Below the pieces are notes generated by a model. It did no database searches. It had not been told where the DNA came from and saw nothing but the letters and a program-made list of their open reading frames with translations. This document shows positions 11,555 to 23,984 of a stretch of 64,000 bases of DNA, piece by piece. Both the position numbers and the translations under genes were made by a program. Origin of the DNA: Datura wrightii (taxonomy: Eukaryota > Streptophyta > Magnoliopsida > Solanales > Solanaceae); assembly GCA_035772735.1 (NCBI GenBank), contig JASDFA010000011.1, positions 3,100,001 to 3,164,000 of the forward strand, in the 5' to 3' direction. How positions within the stretch are numbered: the stretch's first letter is position 1; the number at the start of each line of letters is the position of its first letter.

Positions 11555-14500
11555 TTATTGAAGTTCATTTGATCCACCGTAACGTCTCTGTCTCGGTTGA
11601 AACGACATTAAAGCCTTGATAAAATCAGCTTCTTCCATGTCAGGGAATAACTTATTCACAAAATAGAATTCGGTATAAGCTAATTGCCATAACATGAAGT
11701 TGCTAAGTCTTTGCTCTCCACTTGTTCGAATTAATAAATCTGGTTCAGGAAATTCAGCGCAACGAGTTTCCAGTTGTTGTTCACAGAGGTTTTGATCAAT
11801 GTCTTCCACTTTTAAAAGTCCATTATTTATTTTTCTGGCAATGCTTTTGGTTGCTTGTAATATATCATGTCGTCCACTATAGTTGATTGCTATCATGACA
11901 TGCAATCCCGAATTAGATTTCGTCTTCTCTTCCATCACAGTAAGAGCATCCTGTAGAGACTTGGAAAGGATAGATTTATCCCCGATAAATGACACTCGCC
12001 TACCATCCCTATCACATAAGATAACTATATGTAACAAAAGAAGATACGAGAACATTGTGATATAACTTCATTTAATTTTTTGTTTGATGGCAGTGTTTAA
12101 ATTAATTGCATGTTTTATATTCCCCTCTCTATTTCAATTAATGTGATGTAGTTTGATTAAGCATGTATTTAAAAAAAAATAGGACAGAAGATTTTTGAAA
12201 TTTATGGTCTAAAATAAGTCATAAATATTTGTGTGACTACAAATCATGGTGAATGAGTATTTTAAAGTTAAATTGTTTTTGAATATATAAATATATCATT
12301 CTTTCTTTAACATACTAAAAGGAAAAATGTTAGTTTGCGTGAGTCCACCAAATAGTATAGAGAACCAGGTCCTTCACCTGGTTCGACAGTTAAGAACAGA
12401 AGGTAAAGAACATACGATGTTTACGTGGAAACCTCTTTGCCCAAGAGAGTAAAACCACGACCTACCCTAGTAGGATTTTTCAAACTCCACTAACAACCGG
12501 ACAATATTCAGATTTACAAACTCTTGCAAACCTAGGAATTAAACTATTAATCCCTCCTCCCTTGCAATAACTCTATTGCAACCTTTTTGTAATAACTCTA
12601 CTACAAAGACAACCAAGGCTAACTCTAGCCTATCACAAATGGTACAAATACAAAAAGAAATTACCTACAAAAGCTTCTCAAATGAGGAGTAGGTTTACAA
12701 TGTAAAGATAAAAAAAGACAATGACTCAACAACCTAGAACATAAGGCATAACTCTTGATAAGGAACAAGTTCTTCAAGTTGTTGCCACTTTGTCTTTTAA
12801 TGGAGAGGCTTCTTTGTAGATGTAAAAAGGTGCTTAATGATTTTTGCTTTGCCAAACTCAAGTCTTTCTCTTTGTCTTGTTCAATGTATATGAGAGGATG
12901 AGAGAGAGAGATGAAGTCTTTGACCATTGGACAAGAGCAAGGACAGCAGCAGTCTGCTACTGCGCTATGGCTCTGCTGCAGTGGCAGTGGTAGCTGTAAA
13001 ACAGCTTTTACAGCTGTAAATGTTGACTTCGAGAATAAGAAACAACAACCTACCTGGTCCCTCACCAGGTCCCTCGTATCTGGTTCCAGCAGTTCTGCTA
13101 CTGTTGTGCCTCTGCTGAAGTGACAACAACTTTACAGTTGTGATAGCAGCTTTACAACTATGAAGTTGACTTTGAGACCAAGGAACCTGGTTCCTCGTCA
13201 GGTTTGTCAAATCATCAAAGCACATACATAATACTTCGATGTCTATGCTCCATCAATTTCCCCCTTTTTGATGATGACAAACTCATGAACTAAGCTCCCC
13301 CTACAAACCAGATTCTCATATAGCACATAAACCAAGTTCCTACAAATGCATAGTACTTCAATGTCTATGCTCCATCAATTTCTTCCCTTTTTAATAATGA
13401 CAAACTCAAGAACCAGATTCTCATCTAGATGATCATCACATGAAGCAAGTTTCTCCTGTAAGCCAGCGTATCTAGTCCCTCAACAGGTTTGTAAAATCAT
13501 CAAAACAAGGCATAGTAAATTCAGTGTCTATGCTCCATCAATTATTTCCCCCTTTTTGATGATGACAAACACATGATTCAGATTTCTTCGCCCTGCGAGT
13601 CAGGTCCTCACCAAGATTCACTTTTCCCCTATGAACACATAATACCAGTTCCCCCTAAATGAAAGATCCTTTTTCTCTTGAAAGTCTGTTCCCCCTGAAG
13701 CACAGCCATAAGATGTTTCCCCTTACATTCAATACTTCAAACTGCACTCACACACTCAACCTTCCACCTTTTGGCATCATTAAAAAGATTAAGCAGTAAC
13801 ATGAGGAAAAAATAGGTCATAAAACAAAGTTAACTCATGGCCACTGGGGCAACACTAACATGAGTAAATTCATACACAAGTAAGAACAAAAACCGAAGTT
13901 TACATATAAGCAAGAAAGCAACCCAATTTTATTTTTTATTTTTTTTTAAAAAAAATCAACAACTTAGTATTTTCAACCATACAAATAAGAGCATCAAAGA
14001 CAAATACTAGAAATACCACATCATTGCAAAAAAAAGAGATAGAGGGAAACAACAAGAATGAGAACTGTTGGGAGGAACAAGAGACAGGAATGGACAGGAA
14101 AAAGGAAAGGAAGCAGGAGGAAAGACGAAGTAGAGCTTGGATAACAACTTGTCAATTTTTTTTTTCATTTTAAGCGCATCGGTTCTCCAGTTGTTTCCTT
14201 AGTGCAGTATTCTTAACCTTAAGTTGAGTATTTTCACGTTGCAGATCCAACACCGCACCAAGTTCCCCAACTGTTTCCTTGGACATCTGTGCAACTTCCA
14301 ACAGGACCATCTCAACTTCTTTTTGAGACAACAACGAATGATCAACCTCCTCCGTAGCACGTTGTTATGCATTAATCAACCCTAACATCATGGATTGAAC
14401 TCCAACACCCCCTCTTTTAGCAACACATTCACACTCTTCTAGAGAGCTCAGAGTGAACACTTTCCTTTTAGCTGCCACTGTCCCTTTCCCAAGACAAGGT

Positions 14501-14731
14501 CCTCCACTTGTTTCCTTACTGTCATAGTGCCTTGCCCAAGTATAACCCCAAAGTGTTTGAAGACCTTTCTTGTAAGAAGAAAAGCATACCCAGACCATGT
14601 CATTCATTCTTTATGGACCTAACCTTCAGAATGTGCTAAGCATAATAGTGGAAAATTTAACAGGTTGAACGTTGCCAATGCCTCAGATGTTTCAGGTCCC
14701 TCAGCAGTTTTGATCCCCTCATTTTTTTTTC

Positions 14732-14775
<44 letters not shown>

Positions 14776-17700
14776 CCTCTTCTCTCTTTGAACCTTGATC
14801 ATCTCTACCAGGTCCTTTTGCAGTTGTCACAGTTTCAACCTCCACTGGCCTTTAAATTGACGTCTAGCTCTCTGAGATTCTTTTTCCACAACAGGAATCT
14901 AGTGGTTTGGGAGAATAGAAGATGGATACTATTGAAAAACTAGGGTTCTTGAAAGGAAGATGAGATTGAAATTTCAGTTCAAGAGAGATAAAAAGAGTGA
15001 GTGGATAAGAGAAACTGTGAAGATTTTAAGGTGGGATCAGGTACGATGTGTCGTGTCGAAAATAAAGGATGTGATAATTAAGTAATATTTTTACATGACA
15101 CTATTTCAAGATAGGCAGGAAAACATAATGACGTGGCACTTATATCAGTCTTTAGAAAACTCAAAGGTACAGTTGAAAGTACTAACCTGTCAGAGGGAAC
15201 CAGGTTCCTCTGGAGAAAGTAACAGAGTTGGGTGTCATCCTTGAGAATATCAACCGGGTTCTCATCCTTACTCAATAGTGAAGATACCATGCGTGCATAC
15301 CTGTAACAGTATAGAACTGAGTTAGACACTGCCAAATGACCTTTCCAACATATACCTGTCATCCAATCATAGTCAAAATCGAGAGAAGATTTTGGTGAGA
15401 AGTCATTAGAGCATTCTAATCAATCCTAACTTCAACCGATTTTGTTCAAAGTGTTCCCTGCTCAATGCCTTTTGAAAATGTCTGCTACCTGGTTCTCTGT
15501 TTGAATTCTTTGTCATATAATGCATCAGTTTCTCCAGTAGAGAGAGCAACTGAATTTTATTACTAGCCAGCTTAACATTATCTCTAAATGGGTAGAATAG
15601 AACCAAATCAGGGGTTCTCTTGAGATATTGGAGAATCCTCTTGGCAGTCTTCAAGTGAGATTCCTTTGGAAGAACTGAAATCTCGATACACAGTTTTATT
15701 GACAGAGTGACCAGGTTCCTCAGCATCCAGACGAGTAGCGGTTGTTATGGGTGGATCAAAGGTATTAGTATTTTCCATGTTGGACCTCTTTAGTAGCTCC
15801 AACCTAAAGTAAAAGCTCAACCCACCCATCATGCTCATTTCAAACTTGTTTCCTATTAGCTTTGCAAATTCTTCACATAGAGACATGAAAAATTAACAGG
15901 TTTCTCCCCCTTATCTTCAAGAGTAGAGTATTATCAATCTTCCCCCTTTTGAAGCCAATGCCAAGGAGAAATTTTGATAATCTCTTATAGCATGCTTTTG
16001 GAGCCTGTTTCAATCATACGCCTTATCAAACTTTAACACATGTGTAGGATGCTCATGATCTTCAAACTTCTTCCTTTAATTAGCAATTCAAAAATGCACT
16101 CTTCACATCCATTTGAAACAACTTCAACTCCATGTATGAAGCAAAAGCAATGAGAAATCTAATGGCTTCCATTCTGACAACTGGGGCAAAAGTCTCATCA
16201 AAATCTATTTCTTCTTCTTGATTATACTCCTGAACAACCAACCTCACTTTGTTCCCGGTGATGTTTTGCTTTTCATCCAACTTATTTTTCAACACCCACC
16301 TGGTCCCTATGATGGACCTTTCTGGATTTGATTTAAATACCTGAGTCCAAGGGAGTAAGCGTATTACTTAATGGATAAGACCCCTTGTGTTTCCAATTTG
16401 AGACCTGTATTGCTGATGGGTCCTAGCTCTGTCGGTTGATCGTGCCAGGTTCCTCTGTTGTTCCTTTGGTTAAAACACCCACCTGATGTTCAATGTTTGG
16501 AGGAACTGAAGTGATACCAGGTTCAGGACCGTTCATATGACATTCACCATCATCATCTTGTTGTTATTTGACTTGTTGAATTCATTTTCCCTTCTGAAGC
16601 ATCACCTATTTCGCCTTGAACCCGCATGAACTCCCCAAACTCAGCTTCATCATGGAAGGCATGGGAAGTTTAACATGTATTCCCAGCCTTGAAACCTCAG
16701 CATTTCTACTAGCTCCTGCATTCCCTGCTGACCAACAATATTAGGATCGAGCACACGACCCCAATACCTTCTGCTTGCGAAAATTTCCCCTTTTTTTTGT
16801 TCAATATGTTCGTGCAGTGGAGGACATCACAATGTGGTACCAGGTCCCTCTTTGGTAACAGTCTTTCCTTTCTTCTTAGGGCGAGAACTAACAGCTTCCT
16901 TTCTTCTTCCTTTTTTCACATCGAGAATGTGTCCCTTCTTTTCATTCCTAAAGGACACACTCCTTCTTGAAGGGCACTGAGTGAGAGGAAATCTTCCATT
17001 CTACCGGTCATATGTTTTAAGCAGCCACTATTCATATACCATTTTTGACTGCCTCCTCTCACCTCACCCTGCAAGTAGACTCATTGACTAGCTTTAGGAA
17101 CCCAAATCAGCTTGGGTCCCTTCAAACGATAAAAAGGGTGAATAAGACTTTTTCTAGTCCATGCTGGTAGACCAGGCTTTCTTCCTTGGGGATCAGGTCC
17201 CTTTACTGCTAAGCTCACTTCAACAAACTTCAAGTTGTTTTTGATAACATGGATTCTAGCTTGGCAAGCATCCTTATAGTGGCCATTTTGACCAAAATGA
17301 GAACACAACCAATTATCAGAATTTGTCACATATCTTCTGTGAGGATTATAGGGATCCTTGGTTCTTTGAAAACCAAGGCCTTCTCTGGAGCTAACATTTT
17401 TCTTATTCATTGAGACCAACGCTTAAGAGGACTGGGTCCACTGGAGTGATTTATCAAGATCAGCCTTGACTTTGATCAGGTCCCTCTCGAGTTCCCTATT
17501 TTTCTCAAGCTGAGCAGTGAGATTCACCTTGACTTTCTCAAGTTTATTTTCTAATTGGAGTTGGATTTCACGACACGCCTTATTTCCTCTAGATTCACTT
17601 TCAGAGCACTTCTTAAGCTTATCATTTAGAAGAGTGTTTTCTTTTGATGCTTCCTTGACTTCTTCATTTAGCTTAGCAAGTTTATCTCCCAAAGAATTCT

Positions 17701-20700
17701 TTTCTACCTCAAATTCCTCCAATTCAACAACTAATGTTTCCTTATCTTTAATCAATTCATGATATGCATCTATTAACACATTAGCCAGAGCTCTCAGCTC
17801 CTTCTGAGAATAAAATTTGAGATTCTTTTGAATGCCAAGAAAGTTTACCTCCTTCTCCTCCTCTTCATCATCTGATTTGGTCATTAGTGCGAATATGGAT
17901 TTGTAGTTTGAGGGTTCATCATTTTGAGCAACTAGGGAAGCATCTTCTTGAGTGTATTCATCCTCAGATTCACTGGAGGATTCTCCCCAAGCAGCTAGAG
18001 CTTGCTTCACGACCATATCAGCTGCATTTCTTCTTTTGACCTTCTCTGGGATCTGGTTCCTCTTGGGTGTCCTCTGAATGTTACTTTGATAATGATCCTG
18101 TTTGTGAAGAGGACACTCTTTGATGAAGTGTCCAGGTTTCCCACACTTATGACAACAGTCATTTCCCTTTGGATATCTGCTTGTATTTCCTTTCTTGAGA
18201 AAAATCCCATTTTTACCCACCATCTTTTGAAATCTTTGAGTGAGATAAGTCATGTCTGCTTCGTCGTCACTTGAATCATTCTTGGAAGCTTTAAGAACCA
18301 GACTCTTCTCCTTATTTAACTCCTTCATCTCTAGATCTTGTTGCTTCTTTAACTTGTAGGTCTTGAGATTGTCATTGAATCTGGGTGGTCTAGTGGTAGA
18401 GACTCCTTCTTCCAAGTTTGGTGGAGCAGCCATTTAGTAGATCCTTTCTAGGTGTTAACCTTTTAGAAAGTACCTGCTCTGATACCAATTGTTAGTTTGC
18501 GTGAGTCCACCAAACAGTATAGAGAACCAGGTCCTTCACCTGGTTCGACAGTTAACAACAGAAGGTAAAGAACATACGATGTTTACGTGGAAACCTCTTT
18601 GCCCAAGAGAGTAAAACCACGACCTACCCTAGTAGGATTTTTCAAACTCCACTAACAACCGGGCAATATTCAGATTTACAAACTCTTGCAAACCTAGGAA
18701 TTAAACTATTAATCCCTCATCCCTTGCAATAACTCTATTGCAACCTCTTTGTAATAACTCTACTACAAAGACAACCAAGGCTAACTCTAGCCTATCACAA
18801 ATGGTACAAATACAAAAAGAAATTACCTACAAAAGCTTCTCAAATGAGGAGTAGGTTTACAATGTAAAGATAAAAAAGACAATGACTCAACAACCTAGAA
18901 CATAAGGCATAACTTTTGATAAGGAACAAGTTCTTCAAGTTGTCGCCACTTTGTCTTTTAATGGAGAGGCTTCTTTGTAGATGTAAAAGGTGCTTAATGA
19001 TTTTTGCTTTGCCAAACTCAAGTCTTTCTCTTTGTCTTGTTCAATGTATATGAGAGGATGAGAGAGAGAGATGAAGTCTTTGACCATTGGACAAGAGCAA
19101 GGACAGCAGCAGTCTGCTACTGCGCTGTGGCTCTGCTGCAGTGGCAGTGGTAGCTGTAAAACAACTTTTACAGCTGTAAATGTTGACTTCGAGAATAAGA
19201 AACAACAACCTACCTGGTCCCTCACCAGGTCCCTCGTATCTGGTTCCAGCAGTTCTGCTACTGCTGTGCCTCTGCTGAAGTGACAGCAACTTTACAGTTG
19301 TGATAGCAGCTTTACAACTATGAAGTTGACTTTGAGACCAAGGAACCTGGTTCCTCGTCAGGTTTGTCAAATCATCAAAACACATACATAATACTTCGAT
19401 GTCTATGCTCCATCAAAAAATGTGTCACATAAATTGGAACATAGAAAGTAATTGATTAGACATAGTCTGCTATATCCTATGAGTATGATATAATTGATCT
19501 CAACATGAATTTGAATTAGTTGGACTCCAAAATAAATATCAAATATTATGTGGGAAATCAAAAATAAAGTAAAATAAGTATATACAGTATTGAGCAAACT
19601 TATTCTCCAATATTAGAGTGGATTAAGGGATAATAATCTCGAGATAAAATATAGAATTATTTTATTCCACATTTAATTATGAATATTAATTAGTTCCAAA
19701 AATTATTTTATGCTCAAATAATAAAATTAGCGCCTTATGTAAAAGGTGAAATAGCTAATTTCATGCGATATCCTTATCCATCTCATCTCGATAATTAACT
19801 ACTTAAACTTGTAATTAAGCCTTTCCCACGGGTAAGTACTGTAAGATGATCAATACTAGCAAACATTTAAAAAGAGCCAACAACAGAGAAATAAAATACC
19901 TTGCCCACTCATCCAAGTTTTCTTGTGAGCCTATCAGCTTTAAAAATAACTTCATGAGAAAGTCAACCTCCTCCTGTGACATTCAAGTTTAGAGTTGTTA
20001 ACAAATAAAATAGAACATTGATGATTTTTATCATGAGGTTGTTGGGTAGATATAGATCATCATGTATTAGAAATAAATAAATTATGTGGAATTATAAATA
20101 TACATACTCTACTAGTTAAATTAGACATATGACTCGTTTCTTGTATAAATTTCATTGTCAGAAAAGAGAGAATCACCTTCTCTGAAATTCATACATCTTG
20201 CTTCAAGACGGTACTAGTCATATTCTATTACTTGCGTTTTATCTAATTTATTTTTAGGTTTTTTAAGTCAAGGGTCTTAAGAAATAACTTTTTTATCTTC
20301 AAAAGGTAAGAGTAAACTCTACATACACTCTACTTTCTTCAGTTCTATAAAATTATATTTGATATGTTATTTGTTGAGTGTTCCACACAGAATAGAGATG
20401 GAGATTTGATCTCCTTATATAGACTTCGACAGTCCTCACCCTATGAGTTAACTTTTGGAGATTGACTTAAGCTCAAGAGTCATTCATGATATCAGAGTCA
20501 AACTCATCCAAATTCATAATTTACTTACTGATAATGGACCCTCATATTAAATTATCCCACGCACCAGATATGCAGCTCTTCGCGTGACCAGATGTGGTGT
20601 CCCACATCTGAAGGTTTGGTCCTTAGACAATTCTCACCCAATAAAAATATACTCCGTAATTATTTTCATCTAAAAAATTTGTCCCTAAGAAAATTGACTT

Positions 20701-21053
20701 ACTTTGAGGCGAGTCCAATTTTCGGTAGAAAATGCAAACACAGTGAGAACTTTGAGTCCCCACTGGCTACAAAGGCGAGCGAGGACTTGAATTTTCTCGC
20801 CGCCAGCGCGGTGACCTTGCTTTATAGTCAAACCTTTCTGTTTTGCCCACCTTCTGTGACCATCCATGATCACTGCAACATGCTTGAGGCCCTCCGGCAG
20901 TGCCACTTCCCCAGCTGAATTATTAATATTGTTGGAACTAGTCGTAGTTGCAACAACCTTCCGCAATTTGGTATCAAAATTATATTGCTTTCTGTTGCTA
21001 ATTAGTTTAATATTAATGGAAGGAAGAGGAACTGAGAATCCCAGCGATAGCAT
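11555..21053 (-). CDS. cis-prenyltransferase CPT-BC, 3 exons, intron 2 expanded by a retrotransposon
   Basis: Join on the minus strand: 21053-20703, 19973-19900 and 12008-11555. Exons total 879 nt (292 residues), with phases 0 and 2 as in CPT-A and CPT-E. All family motifs are present: IMDGHRRWAK with catalytic Asp at about 64, GHRAGG at 80-85, FSTENW at 108-113, EEVDFLMKLF in exon 2, and RTSGEQRLSNF from 236 ending in RRYGGSN. The N-terminus is S/T/N-rich and transit-peptide-like (inferred plastid targeting). The expected product is a short- or medium-chain Z-polyprenyl diphosphate; chain length cannot be read from sequence. Intron 2 is about 7.9 kb because a copia element (12328-19415) sits in it in the same orientation as the gene. 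A second element separates the TATA-like box from the start codon. The coding frame is intact, but normal expression is uncertain. Confidence 0.85.
12328..13255 (-). repeat. 3' LTR of retrotransposon 1
   Basis: It is 928 bp and matches 18490-19415 almost throughout. It contains the near-perfect palindrome AGGAACCTGGTTCCT (13181-13195), AG/GA microsatellite DNA near 12900, and several copies of ACCAGGTCC. Confidence 0.9.
13256..13269 (-). other. Polypurine tract of retrotransposon 1
   Basis: The minus strand reads AAAAAGGGGGAAAT directly against the 3' LTR. It is identical to the tract of retrotransposon 2. Further copies of TTTCCCCC-type tracts recur out to about 13700, so several tracts precede this LTR. 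Confidence 0.75.
14160..14610 (-). pseudogene. Env-like ORF remnant of retrotransposon 1
   Basis: The minus strand encodes a hydrophilic stretch with heptad character (VEMVLLEVAQMSKETVGEL, then LQRENTQLKVKNTALRKQL) that ends at a stop near 14173. It lies between the end of pol and the 3' LTR, where Sirevirus-type elements carry an extra env-like gene. An in-frame stop separates it from the upstream part. The call rests on position and coiled-coil character, not on a recognised domain. Confidence 0.45.
15400..17080 (-). pseudogene. pol remnants of retrotransposon 1
   Basis: Fragments appear in pol order on the minus strand. There is a protease start (KWYMNSGC-like, about 17055-16990). A reverse-transcriptase N-terminal piece follows (VRLVVQEYNQEEEIDFDETF and LFQMDVKSAFLN, 16295-16080). 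Then comes a later RT piece (FEMSMMGGLSFYF, about 15850) and an RNase H-end piece (LPKESHLKTAKRILQYLKR, then LSREHFEQNRLKLGLIRM, 15680-15406). The integrase core and the YVDD region are absent. Frames shift between pieces. Confidence 0.85.
17081..18433 (-). pseudogene. gag of retrotransposon 1, internally deleted
   Basis: It starts MAAPPNLEEGVSTTRPPRFN at 18433, as the gag of element 2 does, but jumps directly to LKTYKLKKQQ. Roughly 190 codons of the capsid-like region are lost with the frame kept. A CCHC knuckle (CHKCGKPGHFIKEC), an acidic section and a long coiled-coil section follow, to a stop at 17423. A further piece (17419-17081) has a second C2HC motif (CSHFGQNGHYKDAC, with one Cys changed). 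Confidence 0.85.
18476..18487 (-). other. Primer binding site of retrotransposon 1
   Basis: The minus strand reads TGGTATCAGAGC two bases inside the 5' LTR. It is complementary to the 3' end of plant initiator methionine tRNA, as is usual for copia elements. Confidence 0.85.
18490..19415 (-). repeat. 5' LTR of retrotransposon 1
   Basis: It is 926 bp, paired with 12328-13255. The same palindrome as in the partner occurs at 19341-19355. It starts TGATGG and ends CTAACA on the minus strand. Confidence 0.9.
20370..20630. repeat. Unclassified repeat in CPT-BC intron 1
   Basis: The text GTTCCACACAGAATAGAGATGG, CTCCTTATATAGACTTCGACAGTCCTCACCC, GAGTTAACTTTTGG and ATATCAGAGTC resembles a widespread Solanaceae LTR or TRIM-like repeat. 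This is from memory of such repeats. I see no clear termini. Confidence 0.35.
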
Positions 21054-21113
21054 GTTGTGCTGTAACTTTCTTTTGTATCACCTTCTCTATTTCAAAGGAT
21101 TTTAACCTCACTC

Positions 21114-22019
21114 TGTTAGATTACTGGTTTTGATGCTGTCAACCTCATACAGGGACCTGATCCCTTGTGCTGGTGTGACTCAATTTTGAGCTGGAAGGGA
21201 AAAGACTTTACAGTTGGAAAGTTTGCTTTTTGGCTGTCAGTTGGTGAAGACAATAGTGTGCAACAGAGCAGCATGGAATCATAGCAGCAACTAGGTCAAG
21301 TTGGTCACATGTGCTTGACCAAAAAGAGAGCTTTCTAGTGGGTATTCTAGTGGGTATCATAATACTCTCACCTTTCACCCATGTGCACAAGAAAGCAAGC
21401 TGGAAAGATAAAAAGGATAGAACCCAACAACTCTTTCCATCAAGAGAAATCATTCAGAAAAATTGATCTAAAAAATAAGCTTATTCTTCTCTCAAAAGGC
21501 AGCCATTGTTTCCTTGTTTCACAGCAAGAATCAAAGAAAAATAACTCAAGTTTAGAGGCTGCCATTGAAGGAGAAGAAGTGCACTGCAAAACAGAAACCT
21601 TGTATTTCGTACAAGTTTTATTTTTTTGTTTTTCATGAGTTGTTTTTCTCGTTTTGGTCTGCTAGAGCTAGTAGACATTTTGGCTAGAGTTAGCCTTGTA
21701 TTTCAGTTGAGTTTTAGCTGAAGTAGAGAATATTGAAGTCTTGTAATAGAGGTATTACAAGTGGGAGGTTAGGAGGTTAACCTCTTAGTTGTGTACTAGG
21801 TTTTGTAACTTTTGTTGCTCAGATCTAGTAGTGGAGTTTGAGAAATCCTACGAGGTAGGTCGTGGTTTTTTACTTCCAGTGAGCAAGGAAGTTTTCCACG
21901 TAAAACTTCGTGTGTCTTCTTCTTACTGTTGTATTTTCGTGTACATGTGTCTCTGCCTCTGTGTAACCTGATAGAGGGACCTGGTCCTGAGTAAGGTGGT
22001 CGACCCATATAATTCAACA
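21114..22019 (+). repeat. 5' LTR of retrotransposon 2
   Basis: It is 906 bp, TGTTAGATTACTGG to ATTCAACA, and lies 60 bp upstream of the CPT-BC start codon on the opposite strand. AGGGACCTGGT occurs at 21975-21985. Confidence 0.93.
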
Positions 22020-22021
22020 AT

Positions 22022-22033
22022 TGGTATCAGAGC
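22022..22033 (+). other. Primer binding site of retrotransposon 2
   Basis: TGGTATCAGAGC begins two bases after the 5' LTR and matches the initiator-Met tRNA complement. Confidence 0.88.
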
Positions 22034-22078
22034 AGGTGCTTTCTAAAAGGTTAACACCTAGAAAGACTCCTGTAAAAT

Positions 22079-23977
22079 ATGGCAGCACCACCAAATTTAG
22101 AAGAAGGACAGTCTACTACCAGACCTCCCAGGTTTAATGGCCAATATTACGGATGGTGGAAAACAAGAATGCATGATTTCATCATGGCTGAAGATTGTGA
22201 GCTGTGGGATGTGGTACTGGATGGACCTTATGTGCCAATGAAAACCGTAAAGGAAGGAGAGACAACCATCTCTATTCCCAAAACCCGAAAGGAGTTTGAT
22301 GATCATGACAGAAAACTCATAGAAAAGAATTACAAATCTAAGAAGCTTCTTGTTTGCGGTATTGGTCCGGATGAATATAATCGAATCTCTGCTTGTGAGA
22401 CTGCAAAGAAAATATGGGACTGTCTCAGAACCGCTCATGAAGGGACCAGTCAGGTCAAGCAGTCCAAAGTGGATATGCTTACCACTCAATACGAAATGTT
22501 CTCCATGAGGGAAGGTGAATCTATTCAAGAGATGCATACCAGACTCACGTCCATCACTAACGAGCTCTATTGTTTGGGAGAAGTGATCAAGCCAAGCAGG
22601 CTGGTCAGGAAGGTACTCAGTGTCCTCCCCAAGTCTTGGGAGAGTAAAGTTGATGCGATCACTGAAGCTAGAAATCTGGAAGTCCTCACGATGGATGAAC
22701 TCATAGGCAATTTAAAAACCTATGAGCTCAAGAGGCAGCAGGACCAGAGCAGGAGTGAGCTGAAGAAGGACAAAGGATTAGCTCTTAAAGGAGCTCAAGC
22801 AAGCTCCAGCGAAGAAGATGAAGATATGGCCTACCTAACAAGAAGGTTTCAGAAAATGATTAGGTGAAGTGGCAGCCTTCCTAGGAGGACAAGCTCGAAC
22901 AAGGGACCTGGTTACAATGATCTGTGTCACAAATGCGGCAAACCAGGTCACTTTATCAAGGACTGTCCGATGCATAAGATGGATTACAAGGAGTATCTGA
23001 GAACCACTGCCGAAAAGGCCCAGAAGAAGGACCGAGTCCCTGACAAGTTCCGAAGAAGAGCTGCAGCCGACAATATAGTCAAGCAAGCTCTAGCTGCTTG
23101 GGGGAACTCCTCAGATGAATCTGATAAGGAGGATGCTGTGAAAGATGCTTCTATGATGGCTGTGGAGGATGATGACTCACCCTTTGACTCAATGTTTGCC
23201 TTCATGGCAAATTCGGATGGAGATGAAGATGAAGAGGTAACTTTCCTTGACATTAAAAAGAATCTAAAAGACTATAATGGGAAAGAATTGAGGTCGCTAG
23301 CTTGTGTGTTAATTGACTCTTTTTATGATCTTACCAAAGAAAAGGAAAGTCTGAATCAATATATAGATAAACTTGAGCTAGAAAAGGCGAACTTGATCTC
23401 AAGTTTGGCAGAACTAGAAGAGAAATGTCAAGAGCTAGTCAATGAGCAAAATGCCTTTATTAAAAAGGGAGGGACTAGTGACATGAAAAATGCTCAAAAA
23501 GAATTCGAAGCTGAACTGAAAAGGTCACAAGATGAGCTCACTGTAATAATGAAAAGAAACACTGAGCTTGAGAAAAATGTGATCCAACTGAATGCTGAGC
23601 TTGAGAGATCGCTTAAATGGAATGCCTCTTCACAGATCTTACAAAAATTAACCGGACAAAGATCTAACTCCGGTGAAGGGTTAGGTTATAAGAAAAGTAG
23701 TCCTCCTTATAATCCTCACAGTAAATATGGATCTAATCCTGATAATTTGCTGTGCACACACTGTGGTAGGAATGGGCACCTTAAGTCTAACTGTGTATCG
23801 AGGCAAGCAGCCTTAAGAAAGACGGTGATTAGTAAAGGAGAATTAGGGACCATAAGGGGACCTGGTTCCAAAATGTCTCAGATCAGGCTGCCTGAGTGGT
23901 CCAAAAGAAAATTGATTTATCCTCTGTCTCGGTACTGGGAACTCAAGCTGAAATGGGTTCCCAAGTCTAATCTATAA
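22079..23977 (+). pseudogene. gag of retrotransposon 2, interrupted by one in-frame stop
   Basis: It starts MAAPPNLEEGQSTTRPPRFN. A capsid-like UBN2-type region with WDCLRTAHEGTSQVKQSKVD follows, up to a TGA at 22865-22867. The same frame then continues through a CCHC knuckle (CHKCGKPGHFIKDC, about 22925-22970), an acidic stretch, a long coiled coil (about 23330-23630) and a second C2HC knuckle (CTHCGRNGHLKSNC, about 23755-23796) to a TAA at 23975-23977. Gag forms the particle in which the element is reverse transcribed. The stop removes both knuckles from the first product. Whether it is read through is unknown. Confidence 0.88.
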
Positions 23978-23984
23978 TCTATAT

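Larger units (their letters stand above)
12328..19415 (-). mobile_element. LTR retrotransposon 1, Ty1/copia Sirevirus-type, degenerate, in CPT-BC intron 2
   Basis: The element is 7088 bp, flanked by the 5 bp duplication AAAAA (12323-12327 and 19416-19420). Its LTRs begin TGATGGAG and end CTAACA on the minus strand. An initiator-Met-tRNA-type primer site follows the 5' LTR (18476-18487), and a purine tract AAAAAGGGGGAAAT precedes the 3' LTR. By eye the two LTRs differ at about 12 positions plus two single-base length changes over about 926 bp. That is clearly older than element 2 but not ancient. The coding region is reduced to fragments. Large N-terminal gag, protease/integrase and reverse-transcriptase blocks are missing, so it is non-autonomous. 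Confidence 0.9.

Noticed and set aside
12661..13225. Overlapping reading frames in the LTRs of element 1 (repeated at 18935-19385)
   Set aside because: They fall entirely in LTR sequence rich in CAG/CTG repeats, and both LTRs carry them only by homology.
21208..22020. Reading frames on both strands in the LTRs of element 2, repeated at 28751-29563
   Set aside because: Non-coding LTR DNA. They occur twice because the LTRs are near-identical.
22097..22537. Minus-strand reading frame of 146 codons within gag
   Set aside because: Antisense shadow of gag; no recognisable domain.
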